Positions 43,459 to 51,711 are shown, counted from the first letter of the stretch. The stretch is 64,000 bases of DNA from UBA7672 sp965279085 (GCA_965279085.1 OZ257149.1:1984001-2048000), one strand, 5' to 3'. Numbers and translations: made by a program. Notes: generated from the sequence alone by a model not told the origin.

Positions 43459-44529
43459 ATGGCTGGGACGAAACGGCTTCATCTTTATTGGGATCCGGCG
43501 CTCGGCGATGATTTTCGCAAGACTCTGCAGCGCGCACTGCGCGACCTGAAGGTCGAAACCGCCGACGCCTCGGAAATCGATGCCGACCCGGAAACGGGAG
43601 GCGTGATGGTCGCTCTGGTCTCCGCCAAGAGCGAAACGGCCATGCCGGCGAGGCCTGACATCCTGGTGCTAGCCGGCCCCGGAGACTTCCCCTCCGGCGG
43701 CGATGGCCTGCGGATCGAGCGCGAGGACATCGAGCAGAAGTCACGGCGGTGGCAGAAGCTCGTCGATCGGCTGCGGGCGAGACTTGGCAGCGCCAGCCTC
43801 GCCCTGCCGTCCGAGGATCTCGAAGTGCGTCTCGACGAGGAGGCGCGCCGCGCCGACGAAGCCGAACGCGCGCGCGATCAGATCGAGCGCGAGCGGGACG
43901 ACATCGACCGCAAGGCGAAGAAGCTCGAGAGCGAACTGGTGAAGGCGCGCTCGAGAGCGCAGCAGTCGGACGACGAACTCGAACGCCTGCGCGAGATTCA
44001 CAGGCTGAGCGCATTCGCGCTCTCATCCGTTTCATCGCACGAACAGGAAACTGTCAGCTTCGCGCGCGATCATGCGTGGCGCGCGCAACTTGCGGCACAG
44101 CGTGCACTGGAACTGGCGGCGCAGCATCCGGAGGCGCTGGTCTGGAAAGCGGCGAGTTATTCCGGATGGAGCGAGAATGCAGCGCCATCGCGCTATGGCT
44201 TGATGACTTTCACCGGCAAGAGTGGCGAGACGATAGCCTCTTATCGCGGCGAATTTCATGATGGCCGGCGCGAAGGACACGGTGTCGGAATTTCCGCCGA
44301 TGGTCTGGTGTGGACCGGTCAGTGGAAGAATGATGAAGCGTGCGGCTTTGGTGTTCTCGAAACGCCCGACGGACGCCGCTTCGATGGCGAGGTCGCGCCC
44401 GGAGACGATGGCGCGCCGCGACGTGTTCGCGGCTGGCTGTGGGAGCCGGATGGCGAACGCACGCGACTGGCGGAGCCGCACAGGGCCATGCCCGCCGCCC
44501 TCCCCGCTCCGCAGGCGGCCAGAGGTTGA
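43459..44529 (+). CDS. Coiled-coil protein with MORN-like repeats and TIR-like N-terminus
   Basis: A protein of about 356 residues. The start is the ATG at 43459 preceded by GGGGGAC; 43429 is the alternative. The N-terminal ~85 residues (LHLYWDPALGDDFRKTLQRAL ... PDILVLAGPG) alternate strand and helix in a way reminiscent of a TIR fold, without a clear catalytic Glu. A long charged coiled coil follows (about 110-190), then a helical part, and last MORN-like repeats (SYRGEFHDGRREGHGVG, WTGQWKNDEACGFGVLE). MORN repeats bind lipid or scaffold proteins. Function not known; the TIR reading is only a suggestion. Confidence 0.65.
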   Translation: MAGTKRLHLYWDPALGDDFRKTLQRALRDLKVETADASEIDADPETGGVMVALVSAKSETAMPARPDILVLAGPGDFPSGGDGLRIEREDIEQKSRRWQKLVDRLRARLGSASLALPSEDLEVRLDEEARRADEAERARDQIERERDDIDRKAKKLESELVKARSRAQQSDDELERLREIHRLSAFALSSVSSHEQETVSFARDHAWRAQLAAQRALELAAQHPEALVWKAASYSGWSENAAPSRYGLMTFTGKSGETIASYRGEFHDGRREGHGVGISADGLVWTGQWKNDEACGFGVLETPDGRRFDGEVAPGDDGAPRRVRGWLWEPDGERTRLAEPHRAMPAALPAPQAARG

Positions 44530-44575
44530 TTTCAAAAAAAACCGCGGAAAGCCCTTGCAAACAGAGCGCGACATG

Positions 44576-44599
44576 ATACTTAAGTGACTACTTAAGTAT
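44576..44599. promoter_or_regulatory. ArsR-type operator
   Basis: A perfect inverted repeat: ATACTTAAGT, 4 bases, ACTTAAGTAT, ending 10 bases before the arsR start. It overlaps the likely -10 region (a TTGCAA -35 lies at 44555-44560), as expected for an autorepressed ArsR operon. Confidence 0.75.
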
Positions 44600-44609
44600 T
44601 GGAGCTGAG

Positions 44610-44966
44610 ATGCAGGCCGCCGCACTCGACCGCACCTTCCATGCGCTGAGCGACCCGACGCGCCGGGCGATGGTGCAGCGGCTGTCGAGCGGGCCAGCGT
44701 CGGTCAGCGAACTGGCAAAGCCGCTGGCGATCTCGTTGCCCGCCGTGATGCAGCACCTTCAGGTGCTGGAGGCGAGCGGCATCGTGCGCACCTCGAAGAT
44801 CGGCCGCGTACGGACCTGCACAGTGGAGCCGAAGATGCTGACCCTCGCCGAACACTGGATCGCCGAACGCCGCGCCAGCTGGGAACGCAAGCTGGATCGC
44901 CTTGGCGACTATCTCGATGCGACCGCCAGCGAAAACGACAATGACGAAAATGGAGAGTCGAAATGA
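44610..44966 (+). CDS. ArsR-family transcriptional repressor
   Basis: A 118-residue winged-helix regulator: LDRTFHALSDPTRRAMVQRL is the classical opening of the ArsR branch paired with AHSA1 genes, then the recognition helix SLPAVMQHLQVLEASGIV and wing TSKIGRVRTCTVEP. It lacks the metal-binding Cys box of true arsenic or zinc sensors. It probably represses its own operon through the palindrome 10 bases upstream. The stop overlaps the next start (ATGA). Confidence 0.92.
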   Translation: MQAAALDRTFHALSDPTRRAMVQRLSSGPASVSELAKPLAISLPAVMQHLQVLEASGIVRTSKIGRVRTCTVEPKMLTLAEHWIAERRASWERKLDRLGDYLDATASENDNDENGESK

Positions 44967-45424
44967 CCGCCACAACGCAGACCCGGACAGTCCACGACGT
45001 AATCAAGCTGGAGCGCATCTACAACGCCTCGCCGGCGCGCGTGTTTGCAGCATGGGAGAGCGTGGAAGCGCGGCTGCGCTGGAGCGTGCCGCACCCGACC
45101 GCTGGCGCAGCCTACGACCAGACCGAATTCAGGGTCGGCGGGCTCGATATCATGCGCTGCGGCGCGAAGGACGACATGCGCTTCCTCGCACGCGTCCGTT
45201 ATCTCGAAATCCTCCCCGATGCGCGCATCGTGATGGCGGAGAGCGTCGCCGAAGACGGGAAAACCCGCGCGGCTTCGCTTATCACCATTGAGTTCGAGCC
45301 TGTGGGCAAGGCGACGAAGCAGACTGTCACGATGCAGGTCTCGGCGTTCGACGGGGCCGGCATGATCGAGGGCTACAATGAAGGCTGGACCGCAGCCCTC
45401 GACAATCTCGCCCGCGAATTCTGA
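44963..45424 (+). CDS. SRPBCC / AHSA1-domain protein 1
   Basis: A 153-residue Bet v1-like fold protein. VIKLERIYNASPARVFAAWE and WTAALDNLAREF are typical AHSA1 ends. Members have a hydrophobic pocket and bind small hydrophobic ligands; none has a proven reaction in this setting. It is coupled to arsR by a 4-base overlap and is the first of three paralogues in the operon. Confidence 0.88.
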   Translation: MTATTQTRTVHDVIKLERIYNASPARVFAAWESVEARLRWSVPHPTAGAAYDQTEFRVGGLDIMRCGAKDDMRFLARVRYLEILPDARIVMAESVAEDGKTRAASLITIEFEPVGKATKQTVTMQVSAFDGAGMIEGYNEGWTAALDNLAREF

Positions 45425-45447
45425 AAACAGAAACGAGGATCCTCCCC

Positions 45448-45927
45448 ATGACCACCGATACGATCGTCAAACCCCACTTCGGCACGTTCACCATCGAGCG
45501 GAAGTACAAGCACGCGCCGACACGCGTCTTCCGCGCCTATGAGGATCCGAAAGCGCACTATCGCTGGTTCGTCTCGGGCGAAGGCTGGGAAATCGCGAAC
45601 TACACACACGACTTCCGCGTCGGCGGACACGAGCATGGACAGTTCCGGCCGATCGGCCATCCATCGATGTTCTCGAACGACACCTGGTATCTCGAGATCA
45701 CGAAAGGCCAGCGCATCGCGGTCGCCTATTCGATGGGTGTTGACGGCAAACCGATGTCGCATTCGCTGGCGGTGACGGAGTTCTTCCCGGACGGCGCGGG
45801 TGGATGCCGCCTCGTCTTCACCGAGCAAGGCGCCTACTATGGCGGCGAAGACGATGTGAAGAACCGGAAGGCCGGTTGCGAGGAGTTGTTCGGCAAGCTC
45901 GACGACGAGCTTCGCGCGCACGGCTGA
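45448..45927 (+). CDS. SRPBCC / AHSA1-domain protein 2
   Basis: A 159-residue AHSA1 protein. It has FTIERKYKHAPTRVFRAYED near the start, YRWFVSGEGWEIANYTHDFR, FRVGGHEHGQF and the motif VFTEQGAYYGGEDD, closest to the third copy. AGGA lies before the ATG. Same operon, 23 bases after copy 1. Confidence 0.88.
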   Translation: MTTDTIVKPHFGTFTIERKYKHAPTRVFRAYEDPKAHYRWFVSGEGWEIANYTHDFRVGGHEHGQFRPIGHPSMFSNDTWYLEITKGQRIAVAYSMGVDGKPMSHSLAVTEFFPDGAGGCRLVFTEQGAYYGGEDDVKNRKAGCEELFGKLDDELRAHG

Positions 45928-45945
45928 TACGACAGGAACACGACA

Positions 45946-46596
45946 ATGGCGCTCAAGCTCTATTATCACCCTTTGTCTTCCTATTGCTGGAAGGTGCTGA
46001 TCGCACTCTATGAAGCGGGCGTGCCGTTCGAGCCGGAGATCGTGGATCTGCAAGACCCTGACGCGCGCGAGCGCTTCATTCGCCTGACGCCGCTCGGCAA
46101 GTTTCCGGTGCTGGTGGATGAAGAGGCCGGAAAGGGATTTCCGGAATCGAGCATCATCATCGAATACCTGGCGATCAAGCACCCGAGCGCCGCGCGGCTG
46201 ATTCCGGCGGACCGGGATCTGGCGCTGCGCGTGCGGCTGTCGGACCGTTTCTATGACATGCATGTGCACGACAAGATGCAGCGGATCATCGGCGACCGGC
46301 TGCGGCCAGCCGACAAGAAGGATGCATTCGGCGTCGAGAAGCTGCGCAACGAACTGGAGATCAGCCTCGCGCTGGTTGACCGCGACATGGGCGAGGGCGG
46401 CTGGGCGACCGGGCTTACGTTCACAATGGCGGACTGTGCGGCGGCGCCCGCGCTCTATTACGCCAACCAGGTTGCCCCGTTCGGCGACAATCATCCGGGC
46501 GCGGCGCGGTATCTGGACCGGCTGATCGCGCGGCCTTCTTTCGCGCGCGTGCTGGCGGAGGCGGAGCCTTACTTCGCCATGTTCCCGAAATCCTGA
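45946..46596 (+). CDS. Glutathione S-transferase
   Basis: A 216-residue GST. The thioredoxin-fold half has LYYHPLSSYCWKVLIALYEA (Ser/Cys at the glutathione site), LTPLGKFPVLVDEE and the cis-Pro, then the ESSIIIEYL motif. The helical half has the WATGLTFTMADCAAAPALYY hydrophobic core. It probably conjugates or isomerises a hydrophobic compound bound by the co-encoded AHSA1 proteins. It lies 18 bases after copy 2 and 9 before copy 3. Confidence 0.92.
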   Translation: MALKLYYHPLSSYCWKVLIALYEAGVPFEPEIVDLQDPDARERFIRLTPLGKFPVLVDEEAGKGFPESSIIIEYLAIKHPSAARLIPADRDLALRVRLSDRFYDMHVHDKMQRIIGDRLRPADKKDAFGVEKLRNELEISLALVDRDMGEGGWATGLTFTMADCAAAPALYYANQVAPFGDNHPGAARYLDRLIARPSFARVLAEAEPYFAMFPKS

Positions 46597-46605
46597 GAGG
46601 CGGAC

Positions 46606-47073
46606 ATGGCAGCCAAGCACGCCATCTTCACGATCGAGCGGACGTTCAAGGCTTCTCCGAAACGCGTGTTCGCTGCATGGGCGACCGCGGAAGAGAAGGC
46701 GAAATGGTTCGTCGGTCCGCAGGGCCAGTATGTGGAGGAAATCCGCGAGTTCAATTTCCGTGAAGGCGGAAGCGATCGGCTGAAGGCGCGATGGAACGAT
46801 GGAAGGGTCTCCGACTTCCGCAACACCTACTGGGAGATCGTGCCCGACCGGCGGATCGTCTACGCGTACGAGATGTTCATGGACGAAAAGGTTCGGATGT
46901 CGGTGTCGCTGGCGACCATAGAATTTGAACCTTCGGGAACGGGCACGAATATGACGCTGACCGAACAGGGCGCTTTCCTCGAACCGTACGCTCCGGATGG
47001 CAATGATGCCGGATCGCGCGAGCACGGCACGAAGCTGATGGTCGACAACTTCGCAGCGTATATCGGCGGCTAG
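46606..47073 (+). CDS. SRPBCC / AHSA1-domain protein 3
   Basis: A 155-residue AHSA1 protein: FTIERTFKASPKRVFAAWAT, KAKWFVGPQGQYVEEIREF, FREGGSDRLKARW and LTEQGAFLEPYAPDGNDAGS. It ends the ArsR-AHSA1-AHSA1-GST-AHSA1 operon. The stop overlaps the convergent membrane-protein gene by 4 bases. Confidence 0.88.
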   Translation: MAAKHAIFTIERTFKASPKRVFAAWATAEEKAKWFVGPQGQYVEEIREFNFREGGSDRLKARWNDGRVSDFRNTYWEIVPDRRIVYAYEMFMDEKVRMSVSLATIEFEPSGTGTNMTLTEQGAFLEPYAPDGNDAGSREHGTKLMVDNFAAYIGG

Positions 47074-48398
47074 CGGCGCTTCTCTCCGAGGATCGATGAC
47101 AAGCGCGGCGGACGCGGCACGCCCTGCCCGCGTTGTGATGGACCCTTGCGCTGTGGCGCATGCGGCGTGTCGCGAATGATCGTCAGGAAGACGATGCCGA
47201 GATCGACGGCGATCGAAGCGAACAGGGCGAGGAAGGCCTTGTCGTCGAAGACGAAGTCGTGGCCGCCTTCCATCTCGATGCCGAAGGGTTCCGCGATCCA
47301 TTCGATGAGGCCGAAGAAGGCTGCGCGCGTGGCTTTCGGGCCTTCGAGGAATTCGAATTCGGGAACGGTGACGGGTTCGACGGCGCGGAGTTGGGAAGCG
47401 GCGGCGAGGAGTTTTTCGGAGAGGACGACATCCCAGCAGTAACCCGGGTCGGCGGCGCGGGAGGGATCCGGAGCGCCGGGACGTTGCGGATCGGGACCAA
47501 CTTCCGAAGCGAGGCTGGTGAGGCGCTGCGCGAACGAAGCGGCGTGAAGAGAGCGCAGATCGTTGGCCGCGTTGGCGAAGGCTCGGGCTTCCTCGTGTAC
47601 GCCGGTGAAGAGGACACGGCGTTCGGCGGAAGGGAGTCTCGCGGCTGTTGCGAGCTTTTCGAGAGTCGCGCGGTCGGCGGCGGATAGAGCAAGGGATGTG
47701 GGCGGCGGCGCGCGTTTCACAAGAGCGTCGACCTGCAACGCGAGTCTTGTTCGTTGCGAGGCGACGGGGGAGATCCAGACGGTTCGCACTTCCTCGCCGA
47801 GATTGCGGGCGCGATCGGCGAAGGCGAAGCGACTGCGCATCAGCGGGCCTTCGCCGGGAACGGAGTTCGGATGATTGGCGCAGGTGCGGCCTTGCGCGGC
47901 TTCGAGATCGGCGCGGCTGGAGGCCAGCGTCGAGACTTCGGCGGTGACGCGTTCGGCGGTTTCGAGGGCGGAGGAGGTTCGCGCGATGGAGCCGGAGAGA
48001 TCGGTAATCACGGCTTCGAACTGGCGCTCGGTGAATTCCTGGCCGGCGAGTTCCTTCCAGAAGAAGCCGTAGCCGAAACCGACGGTCCAGATGGCGAAGA
48101 GAAGATAGAAAAAGAACGAGATGATCTTCAGCGGCCACGAGGCGCCGGCGACGAGGTGATGGAGGGCGACCATCATCGCGGTGACGACGAAGAGCGTTGT
48201 CGCGACGGTGAAACCGAGTTCGAGGGCCGAGAGTTCGCCGCTGTCGGTGTTGGCGGCGCGGAGGTCGGCGAAGCCCAGCCCGGTTGCCAGGACGGAGAGC
48301 AGGAAGAAACCCAGAAGGGCGAAGCCGGACAGGCCGCGCGGGGAAAACGGCGCGGTCAGCCAGCGCCATTTACCACGACCGATCGCCCGTCCGCCCAC
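47070..48398 (-). CDS. Hypothetical membrane protein
   Basis: A 442-residue protein from a GTG at 48398 with GGGGGGA upstream. Three N-terminal helices (GFALLGFFLLSVLATGLGF; LGFTVATTLFVVTAMMVAL; IISFFFYLLFAIWTVGFGYG), a large soluble helical domain (about 125-370), one C-terminal helix (FLALFASIAVDLGIVFLTII) and a basic tail. The soluble part has Cys at TCANHPNSVPG and DPGYCWDVVLSE. No family recognised. The plan suggests a membrane-anchored scaffold or sensor. Confidence 0.72.
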   Translation of the reverse strand: MGGRAIGRGKWRWLTAPFSPRGLSGFALLGFFLLSVLATGLGFADLRAANTDSGELSALELGFTVATTLFVVTAMMVALHHLVAGASWPLKIISFFFYLLFAIWTVGFGYGFFWKELAGQEFTERQFEAVITDLSGSIARTSSALETAERVTAEVSTLASSRADLEAAQGRTCANHPNSVPGEGPLMRSRFAFADRARNLGEEVRTVWISPVASQRTRLALQVDALVKRAPPPTSLALSAADRATLEKLATAARLPSAERRVLFTGVHEEARAFANAANDLRSLHAASFAQRLTSLASEVGPDPQRPGAPDPSRAADPGYCWDVVLSEKLLAAASQLRAVEPVTVPEFEFLEGPKATRAAFFGLIEWIAEPFGIEMEGGHDFVFDDKAFLALFASIAVDLGIVFLTIIRDTPHAPQRKGPSQRGQGVPRPPRLSSILGEKRR

Positions 48399-48649
48399 GG
48401 ATCATTCCCCCCTGCCCGATCCGGATATTAGCGCCGGGCGGCGTCCGATTGGAGTCCATTCTGGTATCATCGCGGGACAGCCGCTCCGGGGCCGGGCGCC
48501 AGCTGCTTTTTTCCGCCGCATATTGCTCTATGAGCAAGACTCCCGGCCCTTCCCGGGCTTAATTCGCGCGGCTGGCTGGGTAAGTCCGGCATGGACTAGG
48601 TGGCGAGGGATTTTCTTTGCCCGATCTCATATCAGAATCTGCGCATCTC

Positions 48650-48835
48650 ATGGCTCGTTCCAAGGGGCTTCCGCGCTTCAAGACACGGCGAGAGGCTGAA
48701 CAGGCCCTGGCCGAAATCATCGAGGATGGCGGCGTCGTCACCGAATTCCGGATCGACGAGCTTCCCGATGGCGGCTGCGTGATCACGATCCTCGAGAAGG
48801 ACGGCCATGCCGTCGCGGGGACGATCGGCGTCTAG
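48650..48835 (+). CDS. Small hypothetical protein
   Basis: A 61-residue protein: MARSKGLPRFKTRREAEQAL, then AEIIEDGGVVTEFRIDELPD and GGCVITILEKDGHAVAGTIG. It reads as a small alpha-beta domain. The ATG at 48650 lacks a clear ribosome site; a TTG at 48617 preceded by GAGGG would add 11 residues. No family known to me. Confidence 0.6.
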   Translation: MARSKGLPRFKTRREAEQALAEIIEDGGVVTEFRIDELPDGGCVITILEKDGHAVAGTIGV

Positions 48836-48861
48836 CAGGCAAACGCCTGCGATCCCGCAGG

Positions 48862-49503
48862 TCATGCTGCGAGGCGATTGGTTCTGGATTCCAAAAATCT
48901 GAGATGATGTGGCGGTCCGCGCGCGTGAGCGTGGCTGCCCCCTCCGTCTCGCGACGAAGACGTCGCGATCCACCTCCCCCGCGCTTCGCACGGGGGAGGA
49001 AAGGCGCCTGCGCCTGTTCGACGTTCAGATTTCCTCCCCCAGTCCGCAGGACTGGGGGAGGTGGATTGCGCGAAGCGCAAGACGGTGGGGGCAGCTGCGC
49101 GTTCAGCGGCGCGGCGGATCAGCGGGATGGGATCGGCGAGAAACGCGGTGACGGCTTCGTAGCGGGCGCGCAGGTCTTCAAACGTGCGGGGTTGCTGCGG
49201 ATCGAAGCTTGGGTCTTCGACGCAGGTGAGCTGCAGGAGATCGACGCTGCCTGTCGTGCGCAGCTGTTCGATGCCCGAGAGCGTGAGGCCGTGGAGGCGG
49301 ATTTCGAGATCGCGGAGCGCGGGCCAGTGGGCGAGCCAGTTGCCGGGCGCGGGGCAACCCTTGAGATTGCGGATCCTGGCGCGCTCTTCGGTCCAGGCTT
49401 GCGCGAAGGTTTCGATGAGGAGGCGCAACAGGGCGAGCATTCGGCCGATGAGGCCGGGCGACGTCGCTCCCTGCTGATGCGCTCCGTGTGTCATGGGCGG
49501 CAT
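48862..49503 (-). CDS. Hypothetical protein whose C-terminus runs through a palindromic repeat
   Basis: The conserved-looking part runs from MPPMTHGAHQQGATSPGLIG through LLIETFAQAWTEERARIRNL to YEAVTAFLADPIPLIRRAAE, mostly helical, with a conserved Cys-Pro (NLKGCPAPGNW). From about 49100 downwards the frame continues through the REP-like element (SPSPADWGRKSERR, PPPCEARGRWIATSS) to a stop at 48862. That tail is low-complexity, repeat-encoded sequence. Either the element inserted near the original stop and extended the protein, or the true gene ended earlier. Start at 49503 (or 49494). Function unknown. Confidence 0.55.
   Translation of the reverse strand: MPPMTHGAHQQGATSPGLIGRMLALLRLLIETFAQAWTEERARIRNLKGCPAPGNWLAHWPALRDLEIRLHGLTLSGIEQLRTTGSVDLLQLTCVEDPSFDPQQPRTFEDLRARYEAVTAFLADPIPLIRRAAERAAAPTVLRFAQSTSPSPADWGRKSERRTGAGAFPPPCEARGRWIATSSSRDGGGSHAHARGPPHHLRFLESRTNRLAA
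48933..49096. repeat. Intergenic palindromic repeat, copy 2 (head-to-head pair)
   Basis: Begins GCTGCCCCCTCCGTCTCGCG and ends AAGACGGTGGGGGCAGC: two inverted copies of the end unit flanking TCCACCTCCCCC...GGGGGAGGAAA and AGATTTCCTCCCCC...GGGGGAGGTGGAT hairpins. It shares both end units with the elements at 35191 and 49710. Confidence 0.8.
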
Positions 49504-49545
49504 TATGCGCCCGGCCGGATGCCCGGCTGAAATAAAACAGCTGCA

Positions 49546-49632
49546 TCCTACAGTTTGGGCAGCTAGCGGGCTGAAATCAGGCGGGATGTTTTTTCTGCGT
49601 CCTACAGTCTGGATACAGCTGTTTCCTACAGT
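49546..49632. promoter_or_regulatory. Three TCCTACAGT repeats upstream of a minus-strand gene
   Basis: TCCTACAGT occurs at 49546-49554, 49600-49608 and 49624-49632, all in the same direction, with GCAGCT/CAGCTG-like sequence beside them. They lie 40-130 bases before the minus-strand gene starting at 49503, so they could be operator sites for an unknown regulator. The rest of 49504-49937 holds the third palindromic repeat and no gene. Confidence 0.4.
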
Positions 49633-49709
49633 TGAGGCTGCCCCTGCCGGGGCGTTCGCTTCTCGATTTGGTCCCCCGGACCAAATCGCGCCTTCGGCGC
49701 CGTCGCTCA

Positions 49710-49860
49710 CCCCCACCGTCTCGCGCGCAACGGCGCGCGATCCACCTCCCCCGCCTTCGGCGAGGGAGGAAATCTGGACGGTGAGCGAGCTCCGGTGTTT
49801 TTCCCACTCCGCCGAGGGCGGGGGAGGTGGATCGGCGCGCAGCGCCGAGATGGTGGGGAC
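49710..49860. repeat. Intergenic palindromic repeat, copy 3 (head-to-head pair)
   Basis: Begins CCCCCACCGTCTCGCG and ends CGAGATGGTGGGG, with GCGATCCACCTCCCCC... and ...GGGGGAGGTGGATCG arms and the AGGAAATCTGGACGGTG linker also present in copy 1. It lies just before ybgC. Confidence 0.8.
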
Positions 49861-49937
49861 CGCGTGGCGGTTCGTTCGTGGAAAGACGTTTCGGGTCGGG
49901 TGTTTGCCAAGGGCGCGGGGTCGGTTATGCGGAACGC

Positions 49938-50387
49938 ATGAGTGAAGATGTGCCTTCGATCGGGCGGATCGTGGGCGGCCAGCACAGGCTGCCGGTCCGG
50001 GTCTATTACGAGGACACTGATTTTACGGGCGTGGTCTATCACGCGACCTACCTGCGCTTCTTCGAGCGCGGGCGGTCGGAGATGCTGCGGGTGATGGGCA
50101 CACCGCCGGACCGCGAGGACCACGGCGCGTTCGCGGTGACCCGGATCGTGGTCGACTACAAGGCGGCGGCGCGCATCCACGATACGCTCGTGGTCCATAC
50201 CGCGTTCACGGGAATGAGAGGACCGCGCCTCAATTTCAGGCAATTCGTCGCACGGGATGGGGTCGTGCTGACCGAGGCGGAGGTCGTTGCGGTGGCGATT
50301 CACCCCGACGGGCGGGCCCGTAAACCTTCCGCAACGGAATTAGCACACTGGAACGCCTTCCTGGACCCTTCGCAGCACGGCCCCTGA
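49938..50387 (+). CDS. ybgC: Tol-Pal system acyl-CoA thioesterase YbgC
   Basis: A 149-residue hot-dog thioesterase. The catalytic Asp is in VYYEDTDFTGVVYHATYLRF, followed by the helix ERGRSEMLRVMG. It hydrolyses short or long acyl-CoA and is the usual first gene of the tol-pal cluster. The ATG at 49938 begins just before the conserved fold; the frame is open further upstream into the repeat element. tolQ follows after 132 bases. Confidence 0.92.
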   Translation: MSEDVPSIGRIVGGQHRLPVRVYYEDTDFTGVVYHATYLRFFERGRSEMLRVMGTPPDREDHGAFAVTRIVVDYKAAARIHDTLVVHTAFTGMRGPRLNFRQFVARDGVVLTEAEVVAVAIHPDGRARKPSATELAHWNAFLDPSQHGP

Positions 50388-50519
50388 ACCCCCGGGGAAT
50401 CGCCGGTATTGACCTTCATGTCGCCCAATTTCGTAACCAGAAGCGGTACAACCATAGGCTTGCGCGGGCGGCTCTTTTCGCAAGCTTCCCGTCTGATTTT
50501 GAGGATTTGAGAGGACTGA

Positions 50520-51239
50520 ATGGAACCCAGTACGTTGGCGCCCGTTGCCGCCGCCGCCACCGAAGACTTCGGGTTCGTCTCCCTGTTCATGGGAGCCGAC
50601 TGGCCGGTGCAGCTGGTGATGGCCATCCTTGCCCTCGCCTCCGTCTGGTCGTGGGCGGTCGCGATCGACAAATGGTTCACCGTCGGCGGCGCCAAGGCGC
50701 GGGCCAAGCGTTTCGAGACCGCCTTCTGGTCCGGCCAGCCGATGGAAGACATCAACGAGCGCGTGACGGAAAAGCCGGCCGAGGCGATGGCCCGCGTCTT
50801 TTCCGCCGGCGCGCGCGAATGGCGTGAAGGCCGCCGCAACGGGACGCCGGACGAGACAAAGGCGATCGTCGAGCGGGCGGCGACGCAGATGGACGTGGCG
50901 GTCAACCGCGAGACGGCGCGGATGGAATCGGGCCTGTCGACGTTGGCGATCATCGCCTCCTCGACGCCGTTCATCGGCCTGCTCGGCACGGTGATCGGCA
51001 TCATGAACGCCTTCCTCGACATTCACAGCCAGGGCGAGACCAACCTGACCGTCGTTGCGCCCGGCATCGCCGAAGCGCTGTTCGCCACCGGCTTCGGCCT
51101 GTTCGCGGCGATCCCGGCGCTGATCTTCTACAACAAGTTCTCGAGCGATGTTTCGGCCTTCTCCGAGCGGATGGCCAACTTCGCGCAGGAAGTCTCGGTG
51201 CGGCTGTCGCGCCGGCTGAGCGATCGCGGAGCCGCCTGA
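50520..51239 (+). CDS. tolQ: Tol-Pal system protein TolQ
   Basis: A 239-residue ExbB/MotA-type proton-channel subunit. Three membrane helices: DWPVQLVMAILALASVWSWAV near the start, FIGLLGTVIGIMNAFLDI (with the conserved TVIGIM pore run) and ALFATGFGLFAAIPALIFYNK. With TolR it uses the proton gradient to energise TolA for outer-membrane constriction in division. Two bases separate it from tolR. Confidence 0.96.
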   Translation: MEPSTLAPVAAAATEDFGFVSLFMGADWPVQLVMAILALASVWSWAVAIDKWFTVGGAKARAKRFETAFWSGQPMEDINERVTEKPAEAMARVFSAGAREWREGRRNGTPDETKAIVERAATQMDVAVNRETARMESGLSTLAIIASSTPFIGLLGTVIGIMNAFLDIHSQGETNLTVVAPGIAEALFATGFGLFAAIPALIFYNKFSSDVSAFSERMANFAQEVSVRLSRRLSDRGAA

Positions 51240-51241
51240 CC

Positions 51242-51703
51242 ATGGCGATGATCATCCACAAATCGGGAGGCAGGCGCGCAAGACGCAGACCCATCGCGGA
51301 CATCAACGTCACGCCGATGGTCGACGTCATGCTCGTGCTGCTGGTCGTGTTCATGATCACGGCGCCGATGCTGGCGACGGGTGTGGCGGTGACGCTGCCC
51401 AAGACACGCGCCGACCAGATGCAGTCTGACAAGGAACGGCCACTGGTCGTCACCGTCGACAAGGAAGCGAAGATCTATGTCGGCATGCAGACCGAGCCTG
51501 TGCCGTTGAAGGATCTCGCGCCCATGCTGGCGGCGCTGGCCGAGAACAATCTGGAAAAGCGCGTCTATGTGCGCGGCGATGAAGCGGTGCCTTACGGCGC
51601 CGTGGTGAACGTGTTGGCGCTTCTGCAGCGCGCCGGGTTCAAGAACGCCGGCCTGCCGGTGGACGCCAACGCGGCCAAACGCATCCTCGAAGAGGGGGGC
51701 TGA
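51242..51703 (+). CDS. tolR: Tol-Pal system protein TolR
   Basis: A 153-residue ExbD-type protein: INVTPMVDVMLVLLVVFMIT carries the essential Asp in the membrane helix. A periplasmic domain follows, including VYVRGDEAVPYGAVVNVLAL. It forms the stator with TolQ. Confidence 0.96.
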   Translation: MAMIIHKSGGRRARRRPIADINVTPMVDVMLVLLVVFMITAPMLATGVAVTLPKTRADQMQSDKERPLVVTVDKEAKIYVGMQTEPVPLKDLAPMLAALAENNLEKRVYVRGDEAVPYGAVVNVLALLQRAGFKNAGLPVDANAAKRILEEGG

Positions 51704-51711
51704 CCCCAGAG

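Noticed and set aside
44576..44599. TTAA-N8-TTAA inside the arsR operator resembling a CtrA box
   Set aside because: The spacing is 8, not 7, and the site is a perfect palindrome better explained as an ArsR operator.
45373..48369. A 998-codon minus-strand open frame
   Set aside because: It spans antisense of four clear plus-strand genes (AHSA1 and GST) and another frame of the membrane-protein gene; Arg-rich and without domains.
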